From Epiperipatus broadwayi (taxonomy: Eukaryota > Onychophora > Udeonychophora > Euonychophora > Peripatidae): a DNA stretch of 64,000 nt. The stretch spans positions 62,001 to 126,000 of the forward strand of contig JAQFVV010013341.1 in the NCBI GenBank assembly GCA_028023455.1. The letters are read 5' to 3'. Within the stretch, counting starts at the first letter, position 1. Each line of letters begins with the position of its first letter. Positions 51,427 through 63,388 of this stretch are shown one piece after another. Both the position numbers and the translations under genes were made by a program. The notes beneath the pieces were generated by a model that saw nothing but the letters and a program-made list of their open reading frames with translations, had not been told where the DNA came from and did not search any database.

Positions 51427-53779
51427 GTAAGTGGAAAGTGAAAGCAATATGGACTCGCACATTTTTTAAGTTCATTTTTTTATATCTTATTATTATTTTG
51501 CTGTTTTCTCGCTTTATAAAATATATATATTGCTTTCATAAACTTCTGTATTATATTATATATTTTAATATATTATCGCAAAAGATGAAACTACAAATTA
51601 TCGATAAGATGCGTTAATAAACTTTTATCATTTTTTTTAATGAATATAAATATTCCAAATGTTTTCGGTATAAACAAATGAATTTTAATATTTCATTAAA
51701 AAAATATTTTAATAAATTTGTCATTATTTTTGTATTTTCGCAGTTTTATTTATTTTTATAAGTGAATATGTAGAACGCACAATGTAATCATTTGTTGTAG
51801 TCCATTTGTCTATTCAATGACAGATGGTATAATCTTCATTTTATATGAGCGGAAGTTGTTTAGTAAATATAATTTTTTTTTCGTTTATTAAAAAACGATA
51901 TTGTACAATTAGGATAAAGCAATAAAATTCAAAGCAAGACATGAATGAAAACAATAATAAAATTGTAAATGTTATGATGGAGAATTGCGCTCTTAACAAA
52001 AAATTATAACGAATGGAAAGCAATACAATAAAATGAAGGAATAATCCGTCACATAAAAGAATGATATTGGTTCGAAGTTTAAAGGGAAGATTTGTGTAAG
52101 AAGTAAAATCAAATATTAGCATTTTATATTATAACAGTTAAGAAACATATATGGCGCAGGAGGAGGCAAATTATCCAGAATGTATTTATTCATTGGATAA
52201 TTCGTTTATTTTTTGGTAAGAAAAAAAAACCTTCTGCTTTATTGCTATCTAATAGCAATAATTAATTCTTAGCAATATATTTTATAATTAGTATCAAACA
52301 ATACACTTCCACAGATGTTTAGAAGTCTATAGGTTATGGAAGAAACCAGAATTTAGAAATATTTGATGGATTAATTGGAAAGGGAAGAAATAATGAAAAA
52401 AAGAAATATATATAAAAGACATTAAGCATCCATTTTCATAAAGGTCAATATTTTTATGTTTCAGTTGTTTTTGAATAATCATCTGTAAATTTTATCAATT
52501 TTGCATATTTTATAATTATAAAAATGAAAAATATTATTTCTATGAATAAATTGGAGAATATATTTGATTGTTAAAAAATTACAGCATATTCCATAAATTG
52601 AGAAATGTAATTGTTTCATGTTGAAGAGTAATGGTTGAAATTTGTCTATAGTAACAGAATTACATTAATTTCTAAAGATTTGGGAGTTTTAAAAGTAAAT
52701 TTTATAATTAAAAAGTGGCAAAGTTATTGAAAGATATGAAAAGCCAGATGTCATACAATATTATGGGGAAAAAATATATGGGTTGTGTAATGCCTTATAG
52801 TGAATGCATTTAAACTTGCCCATAATTGGGCAGAGCTTGGACCAGGTTAATCTTAAAAAAAATTTTCAGATAACAAATAAGCTTAGGATTTTTTTTAGCT
52901 CTGCCATTTGTAACCTACCCAGCTGTCTTTCAATAATGATCAACAAATGGATATTTTAATATAATTAGCTCAATGATAACAATAATAGATTAATCTAAAT
53001 TGGTTAGATTTCATCAATGCAATGATTGCAAAAAAAAAACGTTATAATATGATGCAGCTTTCGCTATTGATCTCATGGTTACATTTGACTTTATGTTGGA
53101 TATAAATGATTCTCCATTCAATTCATAGATTATTGGGGATTAGACTAAAAGCATATTGAAAAGATCTAATGGTTATTGAGATATATATACCGATCAGTAA
53201 TTATAATGGGGGAGGACACAATATATTAAATGAGAAGAAATTAAAAAGTTTTGGAAAAGCAATATAAAAATAGTTTTAAAAGCGATCATCCTACAGAGGA
53301 TTGATTATTGTTGAAAATAATCACAATGATGAATTTTTTATTGATTGAAGGATTATTATTATGAATAAATGCTGAGTAAAAATATAGCTCTTGTAATAAG
53401 CAAACAGTTTACACTTTGTGGCTAATTGTTCTAAATCAAAATATATAAAATGCGCTAACACGCACAAGCACACAAAGCTAAAAACAAATAAAGGAAAGTA
53501 TATATTATTTTTATTTTAATATATATATTTAATCAAATGGCTAAGTGCTTTCAATTGTCAAAGCCCTCAAATTCATAGCCGTTTTGTAAAAATATAAAAT
53601 AATTTAAAAGAAGGAAATTTTTCAAAAAGCTTTGAATTGGTAATAAAATGTTATAATAAAAATGGAAAATATGAATTCTGTAACAAGAAATAAGTTTTCA
53701 CTTCATAATGGTCAGATTATTAAATACAATGGATGAAAATAATTAAATTTGGATAAAACTTAAGAGCAATATAGACTTC
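51427..53779. other. MINDY3-like gene intron 1, left part
   Basis: No second MINDY3 exon (the GGPCAV segment) could be seen in any plus frame. A+T-rich with purine-rich stretches. A short pair of complementary segments near 52820 (TGGGCAGAGCT) and 52900 (AGCTCTGCCA) may be a decayed MITE. Confidence 0.4.
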
Positions 53780-54000
53780 AAACCACATAAAGAGTAACAA
53801 GGAGGGATTGAAAATGTAAATGAGAAAACAAACAGATGTTGTACAAAGAGTTAAGAGGCTAAAATGGAATAAAGTTGGTGTTTTGCTAGAAAAAATAGAA
53901 GTAAATGTACACTTGAAGTTTTATGCTGGATCCCAAGAGACTTATTTAGTATATAGTATCAGCACATTAAAATTCAACATCAACAATTCTTGACCAATCA
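53780..54000 (+). pseudogene. RTE-clade LINE, short C-terminal fragment
   Basis: In pieces the plus strand reads VKRLKWNKVG near 53850 and then LEVLCWIPRDL near 53920. This corresponds to the C-terminal W-W-GH-AR...IL-WIPRD pattern of the RTE LINE at 40.0-40.2 kb. Heavily mutated. Confidence 0.55.
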
Positions 54001-55441
54001 AGAGACCACTCAAATTATGTAGAGCAAAGAAGATCAACAGGGACTTTAATAAAATAGACACTATTTGTAAATATGTACCATAGTTTGTGGTCTCTTCCAT
54101 ACTCATACTTTGGAGAGTCTATATATTCCTTATAGTGCAACATATCTATCCTTGTTTGTTTTGAATCTGGTAATTTACCAGGTAAAGGAAAAAGCAGTTA
54201 TTCAGATTAGGATCAGCTATTAGAGTGTGATTATTTATATTGAGATTATTCCAATCATGTGCCCACATGCTGTTGATATAGAAATGCGGGTGGCTGCTGA
54301 GAATTACCAAAAAGCTAGAAAGGCTGCCTTCATTTTAGCTTGGTATTTAGGGGACTTATCAGAGTGAGATTGATTGGATGATTTTGTAGCTCAAGAAGCA
54401 TGTTGAATTCATTGATAGTTGCCACTTTGTGTCAGGTTAGTTGGAGGGATATTTGAAAGTACAGGTAGACATTCTTCTGGTGGTGTTTTAAGAATGCCAA
54501 AAACAATATGCAAGTTTTCATTGATCTGAGCCAAGTTAGTTTAAAAGATCTATAAAGATACCATGTATTATATAAACATTACAAGCATAAAGCTGGAATT
54601 GTGGATCAGAGAAATTGTATTAAATTGGAAAGATGTTCATTCTGCTGGGGATTAATAATGATTGAAAGTGATGATGATGATGTTGTCAAATTAAAATGTG
54701 AAAACCATAAAACTAGGAGAGAGTTGTTAAGAAGAAAATATTGGGAAATAAAAGAATTTGAAAGAAGTGATATGATTGATTTAATACATAATGCAATAAA
54801 ATAGCTTAAATAAGAAAAACAACTGATGGAATGAAATAATGAATGAAGATACATACATGTCTTAAATTCTTTGACTGAAGGCATGTAAAGTAACTAGGCA
54901 ACAAAAATCAGGTATGATCATCATTAGTGATAGTTTATGATAAAGTATTAGTAATAGTGCAATAAAAGGGATCAGAAAATATGTGGTTTTTTTAATCAAC
55001 ATCTGTAGTAATTAAAAAAGAAGTGAAGCATAGTGACTTGATGAGATTCACTGCTTAAATTTTTAAAAGCTTCATGGAAAAAAAATATGAAGTTATAATA
55101 AATTGTGACGTAGAATAGTTGCCAGTAGATAACCTTATGCTGTAGTAATTAGCTATTTGCTTGTTGTTCCCATAATTGAGGGTTCAATTTCTTAGCAAGT
55201 GAAGCTTGGAAATTTTTTTAAGATTACAAGCAGTTCCTGAGATTTTTTTTTTCTCTACCTAAACAGTCGAAGCAAAGCCATCCAGTATTAATTAGTAAAT
55301 GGTTATTAGGCTATTCTTAGGTAGAAGTAATGAACTTTGATTTAGTGGGTGTCATTGCAGTTATAATATAATGCAGCCTTCAGACTAGGTAGAAGATTAA
55401 TATCTGTATTTTTATATTGGACTATTTCCATCACCTAATAT
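54001..55441. other. MINDY3-like intron 1, unassigned stretch
   Basis: No family was recognised. The plus frame 54601-54804 (CENHKTRRELLRRKYWEI) has protein-like composition but no motif. Confidence 0.35.
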
Positions 55442-55660
55442 TTTGGCAGGATGGCTCAGTTGGTTAGAGCATTACCTTAAAATTCAATTATCAAGATTCT
55501 AAGGATCCAGGTTCGAATCCCATGCTAGTACTGTTACTGGTCAGGCCAGCAACACCTGAAGAAGAGGGGAGAAAAATATCTCTCAAAACGTTGTGTATAT
55601 ACTAAACTGTTTGCTGTGATATTACTAACAGTTGAATGCATTTGGAATATTTAACTAAAA
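55442..55660 (+). repeat. tRNA-derived SINE family A, well-preserved head
   Basis: Box A (GGATGGCTCAGTTGGTTAGA) and box B (GGTTCGAATCCC) are both canonical and correctly ordered. The arms do not form a full acceptor stem, and the sequence runs on through TACTGTTACTGGTCAGGCCA, GCAACACCTGAAGAAGAGGG and AAAACGTTGTGTATAT, as in the minus copy at 5.6 kb. A SINE, not a tRNA gene. Confidence 0.88.
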
Positions 55661-56324
55661 ATTAAACTTTTCTAAAGACCTTCAACACACATATTAGATG
55701 ATGGAAATAGTCCAATATAAAAATACAGCTAGAACACCATCATCACAAACCTTCAGAAAAACACAGAAGATTAATATATTTCTATAATGCTGAACTCATG
55801 CACGGTTTACCTTTAAAATGGTCACTAATGTAATGAAGTATGAGAATTTTAGAATATTTCATCTCATATTTGTTTTTTAGGATCATGAATAGATAATTAT
55901 AATTGAAGAGCATTTAAGTTTAGAAAAGAAATGCAATTTGTGAAAACCATTGTAGAAAGATATGTAAAAGAAAAGAGGTTAATCGTGAAAATAAAAAGAA
56001 TTAGACCAGAGATGGATGAGAATAATTAAAAATGATCTTTTATCAGTGGTCATAACAGAGGTAAATAAATAGTTATTTGAGGACAATTACAAAATTCTAT
56101 GATGTCAGTGGTGGCGAACCTTTTTACATGTGCTTGCCAAAAATTTCCAAAAAATATTTATTGAATGATAATAATTAAACAAAATTTCTAAATAAGCTAA
56201 ATACAAGTGAATAATATTTATTTAGAAGAACACAATTTGAATAAAATATAATAGTAAAAAATTAATAGTAATTAAAACGAAATTTTAGAAATAAACATAT
56301 AAAATCAATATAAATAGATGTTAT

Positions 56325-57212
56325 TTAATGAGATTTTTGCTGTTGTACATTGGATGCCAAATATTTTATATATGGTTCATATTTTGTCATTTTTAATAAT
56401 ATACATGCTGAACTAGATTCATCTGTCATTTTATTTCTCAAACTGACTTTAATTAAATTTGTTTCTGAAAACAACGATAATATAGCAGTCACTAATTTTT
56501 TTAAAGAAGTAAATGTTTTAGGAATTGCATTCCAGGTAGTCAGTAGTTCGTCTTCGGCATTCTTTTTACATATACCCAATAATCAATCATTTTCCATTGT
56601 CTCTAACTCATTCCTTAAGTCAACAAATTTCCATTTCCATATAGAACTGGATTGAAAATCGACTGATTGCATTTCTATGACTTTCAAATTAAGCCACTCA
56701 AAAATTTCTAACTTGACACTATCCACTGATGTTATGTCTGGGTATAAAATAAATTTTTGAAAATTGTCTGAACTGTGTAAATCTTGAAGAAAATTCATCA
56801 ATTATTGATTGAATAACAGCACAGAAGTCTTGCGTCAATTTTACTTGATCTTGTTTTTCATGAGATTTTAAATCATTCAAGACCTTTTTTTAGATTTGGA
56901 AAATATTTGAAGATGTAAGAAATAACATCATGGTTCAAAATTTCTAATTTAACTTCCAATGCTTTGATCAAATCAAACAAGACAACAATTGTCTTTCAGC
57001 TTGCAGTTTTACATTTAATTCATTTAGATATGAACACATATCAGTAAAAAACATTAATTTTGAAAGCCATTCAACATCGATTAATTCATTATATTTTTCA
57101 ATGATTTTCTCATTACGTAAAAACAGTCTAATTTCTTTTAAACACTCGATGAATCTTTGAAGAACTTTTCCTCAACTTAATCATGGTCATTGTTGTACAG
57201 TCTAATTTCTTT
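56325..57212 (-). pseudogene. hAT transposase relic, C-terminal part with dimerisation domain
   Basis: Minus-strand frames 56801-56583 and 56579-56325 encode FQKFILYPDITSVDSVKLEI, WKWKFVDLRNELETMEND, LGICKKNAEDELLTTWNAIP and RNKMTDESSSACILLKMTKY. The FSETNL...(L)RNKMTDESS-A-LL stretch is the remains of the hAT dimerisation motif (S-N-(M/I)-K-x-R-x-R-L-T-D-E-x-L). At 57123-57217 a 74-bp segment is tandemly duplicated; the second copy is the insertion site. Confidence 0.82.
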
Positions 57213-57217
57213 TAAAC
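57123..57217. repeat. 74-bp tandem duplication in the hAT, second copy interrupted
   Basis: Unit 1 is 57123-57196 (ACAGTCTAATTTCTTTTAAA, CACTCGATGAATCTTTGAAG, ...CATGGTCATTGTTGT). Unit 2 begins at 57197, is cut after TTTTAAAC at 57217 by the palindrome, and resumes at 61848 with TAAACACTCAATGAATC to about 61905. Unit 1 therefore shows the empty site. Confidence 0.92.
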
Positions 57218-59405
57218 TGTAACGAGCACAGACGTTCGTTACATTGTTGTTTTTTTTATTTATTAAACATGAAAGTAAAGTAAAAAGTTCGCGTTTAAAA
57301 ATTTTCTTTAAGAATTAAAAATTGAAATTAAATATCATCTTAAACTCGTATATATTAAATCGCACAGATAAAAAAATTAAAAAATTATTAAAATAAAACT
57401 GTATTAAAAATAGAAAAGGTATTTTAAAAACAAAAACTTAAAAAGATTTAGAGATAAAAATATATCTTTGATTTGGAAAACAGGCTAATTAATCAGAAAT
57501 GGAAATGATAAATTTAATTAGTCAAATGTAAAACAGCCTTGGGCATCTAAATGTAAAAACATCGGTCAGATAGGAAAACAATAGAAACAAATAGCCAATG
57601 AAAGAAATCCATCAGGAAATCGGACCTCAGTGAAAGGATCATCACATCGATGACATAATGCCAAGTCAATCCTTCGAATACGTATAAAAGGAAAATTTGG
57701 AAATTATTAATCAGTGAGTTATTATGATTATTATGATGCGACAGATAGATGTTAGTGCGGAGGTGCGGGAGAAGAGATTGAAGGACGCACGTTCAATCCC
57801 TTCAGTGATTATAAAATGGAAAAATGAAACATCGCTTTCCTTATATTCAGAGGACCACAGGATCATCGGGAAATTTAACGCTGGATTTCAAACGGCAAGC
57901 AACTGTAAAAGATGAACATTTCTAAAACCGTAAGAACTTTCTAAGATATAACGAACAATCCTAATTTGAAAACACTAAGAACTTTAGATTTTAAACTTTC
58001 CTAGTATTTAATTGTTACAAATAGAATCCTATCTGACCAAACTAAATTCTTTATTAATAGTGTTATTTGATGTATTTTTTTTTCTTATTTATGTAAAATC
58101 ATTTCCATTTATTTATTTTTTGTTCTTTAAGTTTTTATCATGATTTTCTTTTGTTTTTCGTTAAATTAATTATATAAATGTTAAACTTAAGTCGGGCGTG
58201 AATGGCTGTATAGATTTGTAAAGTTATATTAGGGGCGGGTAATCTTAGGTTATTTGTGTCGTTAAATTGGGTCAATGGATTGGATATATTGATGTAGTTA
58301 GTAGATGTAGTCGGAGATTCGCTACTGGCAGAATCGCTTCATACGCCGCACTCTCCCGTTTTGCCTATGGAAGGAATTATAAGACGCAGAGCGCAGTTCC
58401 TTTCTATGGAGTTTTTTTTTTTATTGCTCTTCTTGTCTGATAGATGTCATATTCCTATTTCTCGAGAGGCAATTTCTTCTCTTAACTTTTGGTGCCGCCG
58501 TATTTCGTATTACATTGAATACATCGATATATCAGATGGATTGATGCCAGTTTGACTGCGAATTTTAGCCTAAGGTTAAATAGGGATAGAATGTTTATTT
58601 TCAAAAGCAAATTTATGTAGTCTATTCATACTCGACCCTAAATAAAAATGCATTAAATTTAAATTGTTTATGGACGCTTGCATGGATTGGTTATCGGTTA
58701 AGTATGTTTTGGGTTTTCATATTTGATCAAAATATATAGACATTCGATAAATAATGATACCTTACGGTGAGTATCTAAAATGTATTTATTCGGATGTCTT
58801 TTAAGTTATTGGTGACAATGCAAGTATCTTATGGTGAATACTATTGGGTTACATATAAATTTCCCTCCGCAATTGTCAGTAATCAATAATTTTATATTTT
58901 GATCGTTTATGTTTACTGTGAAATGTTTTAACCGTATAATCTATGTAACCGATCTATAGCAACATATTAAAACAAGCTTTTATAATCCCATCTGTGCGAA
59001 CTTAATAAAAATGTAAATTTATAATATAATAGAAATTAAAATGTAAATTAAAATCTAAGGTAAAGTTAAAAATAATGTTAAATGTTAAAATGTAAAACTA
59101 ATACTAAAATAATTTTAAATCTTATAATGTGCATAAATAAATGTTTGTATGTTAATTACTGGCAGTGGCTTATTTTATTCTTTTTTATATATATACTCTT
59201 AGATTATCTTATTAAATCTCTGCTATTCCACTGAGCTAGTGACATGGGCTAACGACCGGAACCAAAATATTTAAATAAGAAAAAAAAAATTTTTTTTTTT
59301 TTTACTTACGTATCTGCCTACTTTATAAATTTTTCTAGGTTCAAATGCCTAGATGGCGCCCTGTAGTGCAGTTTACGTTAAGTCACCTACCTCCGGATCG
59401 TTACA
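57218..59405 (+). repeat. Left LTR-like arm
   Basis: In this orientation the arm reads TGTAACGAGCACAGACG ... CCGGATCGTTACA. It holds GCATAAATAAATGTTTG at about 59133, followed by a GT/T-rich run (a polyadenylation-like signal near the 3' end), consistent with a long U3 and short R-U5. The first 26 bases are themselves a hairpin, TGTAACGA...TCGTTACA. The short frames at 57724-57915 and 58361-58555 are mirrored in the other arm and have no recognised product. Confidence 0.85.
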
Positions 59406-59648
59406 ACTGGTGAACCAACTCGGGCCGATCTTTAATAAACCACATATACCCTGAGCAAATTTTATCAAAATGAAATATTTTTATCTGTTTACATATAGTC
59501 GTATACTTTAAATCTTATAAAAGCTCTGCCAGTAAAAGAAATAGCACATATATTAAACACTAGAAAGTATAAATAATTTTAAACTGTATTTCGTTAAAAA
59601 GAAAGTCAAAAGATTGCGATTGATATTTTGTTGTTGATATATATATTA
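59406..59648 (+). other. Core between the inverted arms, with PBS-like start
   Basis: Directly after the left arm's CGTTACA comes AC TGGTGAACCAACTCGGGCC. A TGG start a couple of bases after a 5' LTR is the normal place for a tRNA primer-binding site, but no specific tRNA could be matched. The remainder is A+T-rich and non-coding, so the core looks like a truncated leader. This supports reading the left arm as a 5' LTR in plus orientation. Confidence 0.6.
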
Positions 59649-61847
59649 TGTAACGATCCGGAGGTAGGTGACTTAACGTAAACTGCACTACAGGGCGCCA
59701 TCTAGGCATTTGAACCTAGAAAAATTTATAAAGTAGGCAGATACGTAAGTAAAAAAAAAAAAAAATTTTTTTTTCTTATTTAAATATTTTGGTTCCGGCC
59801 GTTAGCCCATGTCACTAGCTCAGTGGAATAGCAGAGATTTAATAAGATAATCTAAGAGTATATATAAAAAAAAGAATAAAATAAGCCACTGCCAGTAATT
59901 AACATACAAACATTTATTTATGCACATATATATAAGATTTAAAATTATTTTAGTATTAGTTTTACATTTTAACATTTAACATTATTTTTAACTTTACCTT
60001 AGATTTTAATTTACATTTTAATTTCTATTATATTATAAATTTACATTTTTATTAAGTTCGCACAGATGGGATTATAAAAGCTTGTTTTAATATGTTGCTA
60101 TAGATCGGTTACATAGATTACACGGTTAAAAACATTTCACAGTAAACATAAACGATCAAAATATAAAATTATTGATTACTGACAATTGCGGAGGGAAATT
60201 TATATGTAACCCAATAGTATTCACCATAAGATACTTGCATTGTCACCAATAACTTAAAAGACATCCGAATAAATACATTTTAGATACTCACCGTAAGGTA
60301 TCATTATTTATCGAATGCCTATATATTTTGATCAAATATGAAAACCCAAAACATACTTAACCGATAACCAATCCATGCAAGCGTCCATAAACAATTTAAA
60401 TTTAATGCATTTTTATTTAGGGTCGAGTATGAATAGACTACATAAATTTGCTTTTGAAAATAAACATTCTATCCCTATTTAACCTTAGGCTAAAATTCGC
60501 AGTCAAACTGGCATCAATCCATCTGATATATCGATGTATTCAATGTAATACGAAATACGGCGGCACCAAAAGTTAAGAGAAGAAATTGCCTCTCGAGAAA
60601 TAGGAATATGACATCTATCAGACAAGAAGAGCAATAAAAAAAAAACTCCATAGAAAGGAACTGCGCTCTGCGTCTTATAATTCCTTCCATAGGCAAAACG
60701 GGAGAGTGCGGCGTATGAAGCGATTCTGCCAGTAGCGAATCTCCGACTACATCTACTAACTACATCAATATATACAATCCATTGACCCAATTTAACAACG
60801 ACACAAATAACCTAAGATTACCCGCCCCTAATATAACTTTACAAATCTATACAGCCATTCACGCCCGACTTAAGTTTAACATTTATATAATTAATTTAAC
60901 GAAAAACAAAAAAAAATCATGATAAAAACTTAAAGAACAAAAAATAAATAAATGGAAATGATTTTACATAAATAAGAAAAAAAAATACATCAAATAACAC
61001 TATTAATAAAGAATTTAGTTTGGTCAGATAGGATTCTATTTGTAACAATTAAATACTAGGAAAGTTTAAAATTTAAAGTTCTTAGTGTTTTCAAATTAAG
61101 ATTGTTCGTTATATCTTAGAAAGTTCTTACGGTTTTAGAAATGTTCATCTTTTACAGTTGCTTGCCGTTTGAAATCCAGCGTTAAATTTCCCGATGATCC
61201 TGTGGTCCTCTGAATATAAGGAAAGCAATGTTTCATTTTTCCATTTTATAATCACTGAAGGGATTGAACGTGCGTCCTTCAATCTCTTCTCCCGCACCTC
61301 CGCACTAACATCTATCTGTCACATCGTAATAATCATAATAACTCACTGATTAATAATTTTCAAATTTTCCTTTTATACGTATTCGAAGGATTGACTTGGC
61401 ATTATGTCATCGATGTGATGATCCTTTCGCTGAGGTCCGATTTCCCGATGGATTTCTTTCATTGGCTATTTGTTTCTATTGTTTTCCTATCTGACCGATG
61501 TTTTTACATTTAGATGCCCAAGGCTGGTTTACATTTGACTAATTAAATTTATCATTTCCATTTCTGATTAATTAACCTGTTTTCCAAATCAAAGATATAT
61601 TTTTATCTCTAAATCTTTTTAAGTTTTTGTTTTTAAAATACCTTTTCTATTTTTAATATAGTTTTATTTTAATAATTTTTTAATTTTTTTTTTTTTTTAT
61701 CTGTGCGATTTAATATATACGAGTTTAAGATGATATTTAATTTCAATTTTTAATTCTTAAAGAAAATTTTTAAACGCGAACTTTTTACTTTACTTTCATG
61801 TTTAATAAATAAAAAAAAACAATGTAACGAACGTCTGTGCTCGTTAC
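59649..61847 (-). repeat. Right LTR-like arm (inverted)
   Basis: Starts TGTAACGATCCGGAGG and ends GTGCTCGTTAC, lacking only the final A expected from the left arm. Internal order, left to right: 5' common part (GGCGCCATCTAGG, CTAGCTCAGTGGA), block A (GTTCGCACAGATGG to about 60410), block B (GTCGAGTATGAATAG to CACGCCCGACTTAA at about 60875), then the 3' common part. The minus frame 60790-60503 is also present, shifted, in the other arm and looks like chance. Confidence 0.85.
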
Positions 61848-61852
61848 TAAAC

Positions 61853-62834
61853 ACTCAATGAATCTTTGAAGAACTTTTTCTCAACTTAACCATGGTCATT
61901 GTTGTAAATAAGTAAATCATAGTATACTGAATTTATCTCACTCAATATATAGATATAAAATTGATTAACTTAGTCACAATATTCATATCATCCAGTGGCT
62001 TAAAGCTAGTTTTCATGCATAAAACCTGTTCATGTATAATGCAATGAAAACCCAAAATTGAATGTCCATTATGGTTAGTAAATAAAGTGAGAAAACTGTT
62101 TTCTTTTCCAGTCATAAGCACCATCTGTAGTTACTGATACAATTTTGGCAACATCTATGTTGCAAATATCTATTCCTTTTGTTGTTGTTTCTAATGAAGT
62201 TAAACTGATGAATTCTTCTTTGATATTATTCCCAACCCCATAGCGAATAAAAATAGCCAAACGAGCTGACCATTTATGTCTGTACTTTCATCAAGACAGA
62301 GAGAAATTAAACTAGATTTTATATCTCTTGTTGTTTAGTTATGTTGTTAGCCATTTGCAGGATTTTTTCTTTAACTGTATTTCTAGCGAATGATAAATCT
62401 TTTATGCTCTGAATAATTTTTGCTTTGTTTTCAATATCTTCAAAAAGAATTTGTGCCCATTTCATCCAAGCTTCATATATTCTCCATCATAAAAAAGTTT
62501 CCCATGTTTGGCAATTACATCTGAAATAAAAAAAACTAGCAGCAGTTATATTTGAATTATTTTCGATAAATTTTATTATAGATGTTGATTGAATATTTAT
62601 ATTTTTAAATGCTTGGGCAATATATTCTTTTTGTTCAACTTTATCTTTTTTTATAGAGCAATTAATGATTAGTCTCATAATGCCATTTTACTGATAATGT
62701 TCTCAATACAACTGTTCCAAATATAAAACACATACTACCCTTGTGCCTTTGTTAATCATTCCATACTCATCAGTCCACGAATTTTGAAATTCTCTACTGC
62801 TTGATAATTTTTTTTTTTTATTTTCATTCGCCAT
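61853..62834 (-). pseudogene. hAT transposase relic, N-terminal and catalytic part (ZBED/GTF2IRD2-like)
   Basis: From an ATG at 62834 the minus strand reads SSSREFQNSWTDEYGMINK, then in separate frames IQSIKDLSFARNTVKEKI, AIFIRYGVGNNIKEEFISL, VAKIVSVTTDGA, TGKENSFLTLFTNH and GFHCIIHEQVLCMK. These are the familiar steps of hAT transposases related to ZBED5/GTF2IRD2-type proteins: the KRHF-like start, D-E-S region, TTDGA...G, and CxxH-Q-L-C-K. Multiple frameshifts and stops make it inactive. The BED zinc finger Cys residues are not intact. The frame is then cut by the palindrome. Confidence 0.82.
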
Positions 62835-63388
62835 ATTAATATACTGGTAACAAATTTATTTAAAAGTAAATTTAAATGAGCTTTAATAATTTTATAAATT
62901 CAAGCAAAAAAAAAAAAAACATCATTGGATGGCGTTGATTACACATTTCGTTCCTTTGTTTGTGATTTTGATTCTTTTAAAAAAATGAATGGAATTAACA
63001 CATTTATGTGAAAAAAGATTAGGACAGAAAACCGTTTGATTATTTTTATTTTAGATTTTAAAAAACTTACTTCAAAGAGTTATAAAATATTTTACTGAGT
63101 TTACTTTCGTTTTATTAGAATTATTTGTGAGGTTTATAGAAAATGATACCATAATATACTGGTACCACTTTATTTGACTTAAAAATATAATTTATTGCTT
63201 CTAATCAGAATTCAATTATAATTTGAATTCTAATATAATATTATATTTATTTATTTTACTTGTAGTTTACAGTAAATTTTTATTAATACAGATTTTAGCA
63301 ACAAAAAAAATATTGAAGAAAATTATGATATATAAATAATTCGCGTGTCAGTAAAACATTTGAAAGTGCCATAGGTTCGCCATTACCG

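Larger units (their letters stand above)
57218..61847. mobile_element. Palindromic inverted-LTR element with 5-bp target duplication
   Basis: The left arm 57218-59405 (2188 bp) and right arm 59649-61847 (2199 bp) are reverse complements, about 99 percent identical by eye. They are separated by 243 bp. Both outer ends are (T)GTAACGAGCACAGACG; both inner ends are CCGGATCGTTACA. The element is flanked by TAAAC on both sides (57213-57217, 61848-61852). Each arm has LTR features: TG...CA ends, an AATAAA-type signal near the inner end, and a relative present as a solo copy at 46.8 kb. No reverse transcriptase or gag is present. Arms differ at single bases and in homopolymer lengths. Confidence 0.9.
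56106..63388 (-). mobile_element. hAT transposon, autonomous-type but decayed, split by a 4.6-kb palindrome
   Basis: The left end, CAGTGGTGGCGAACCTTTTT, and the right end, AAAGTGCCATAGGTTCGCCATTACCG, are the inverted termini of a hAT element. Without the insert at 57218-61847 the element is about 2.65 kb, a usual hAT length. An 8-bp target duplication is not clear (TATGATGT vs TTCTAGGT). Transposase fragments are on the minus strand. Confidence 0.85.

Noticed and set aside
55445-55530. A tRNA gene
   Set aside because: Boxes A and B are good, but the 5' and 3' ends do not pair as an acceptor stem and the same extended body occurs at 5.6 kb in opposite orientation. It is a SINE head.
60503-60790. 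A 95-residue protein gene
   Set aside because: It lies wholly inside the right LTR-like arm and is mirrored, frame-shifted by a poly-T difference, in the left arm (58361-58555). It has no recognised domain and its frame is not kept in the 46.8-kb relative.
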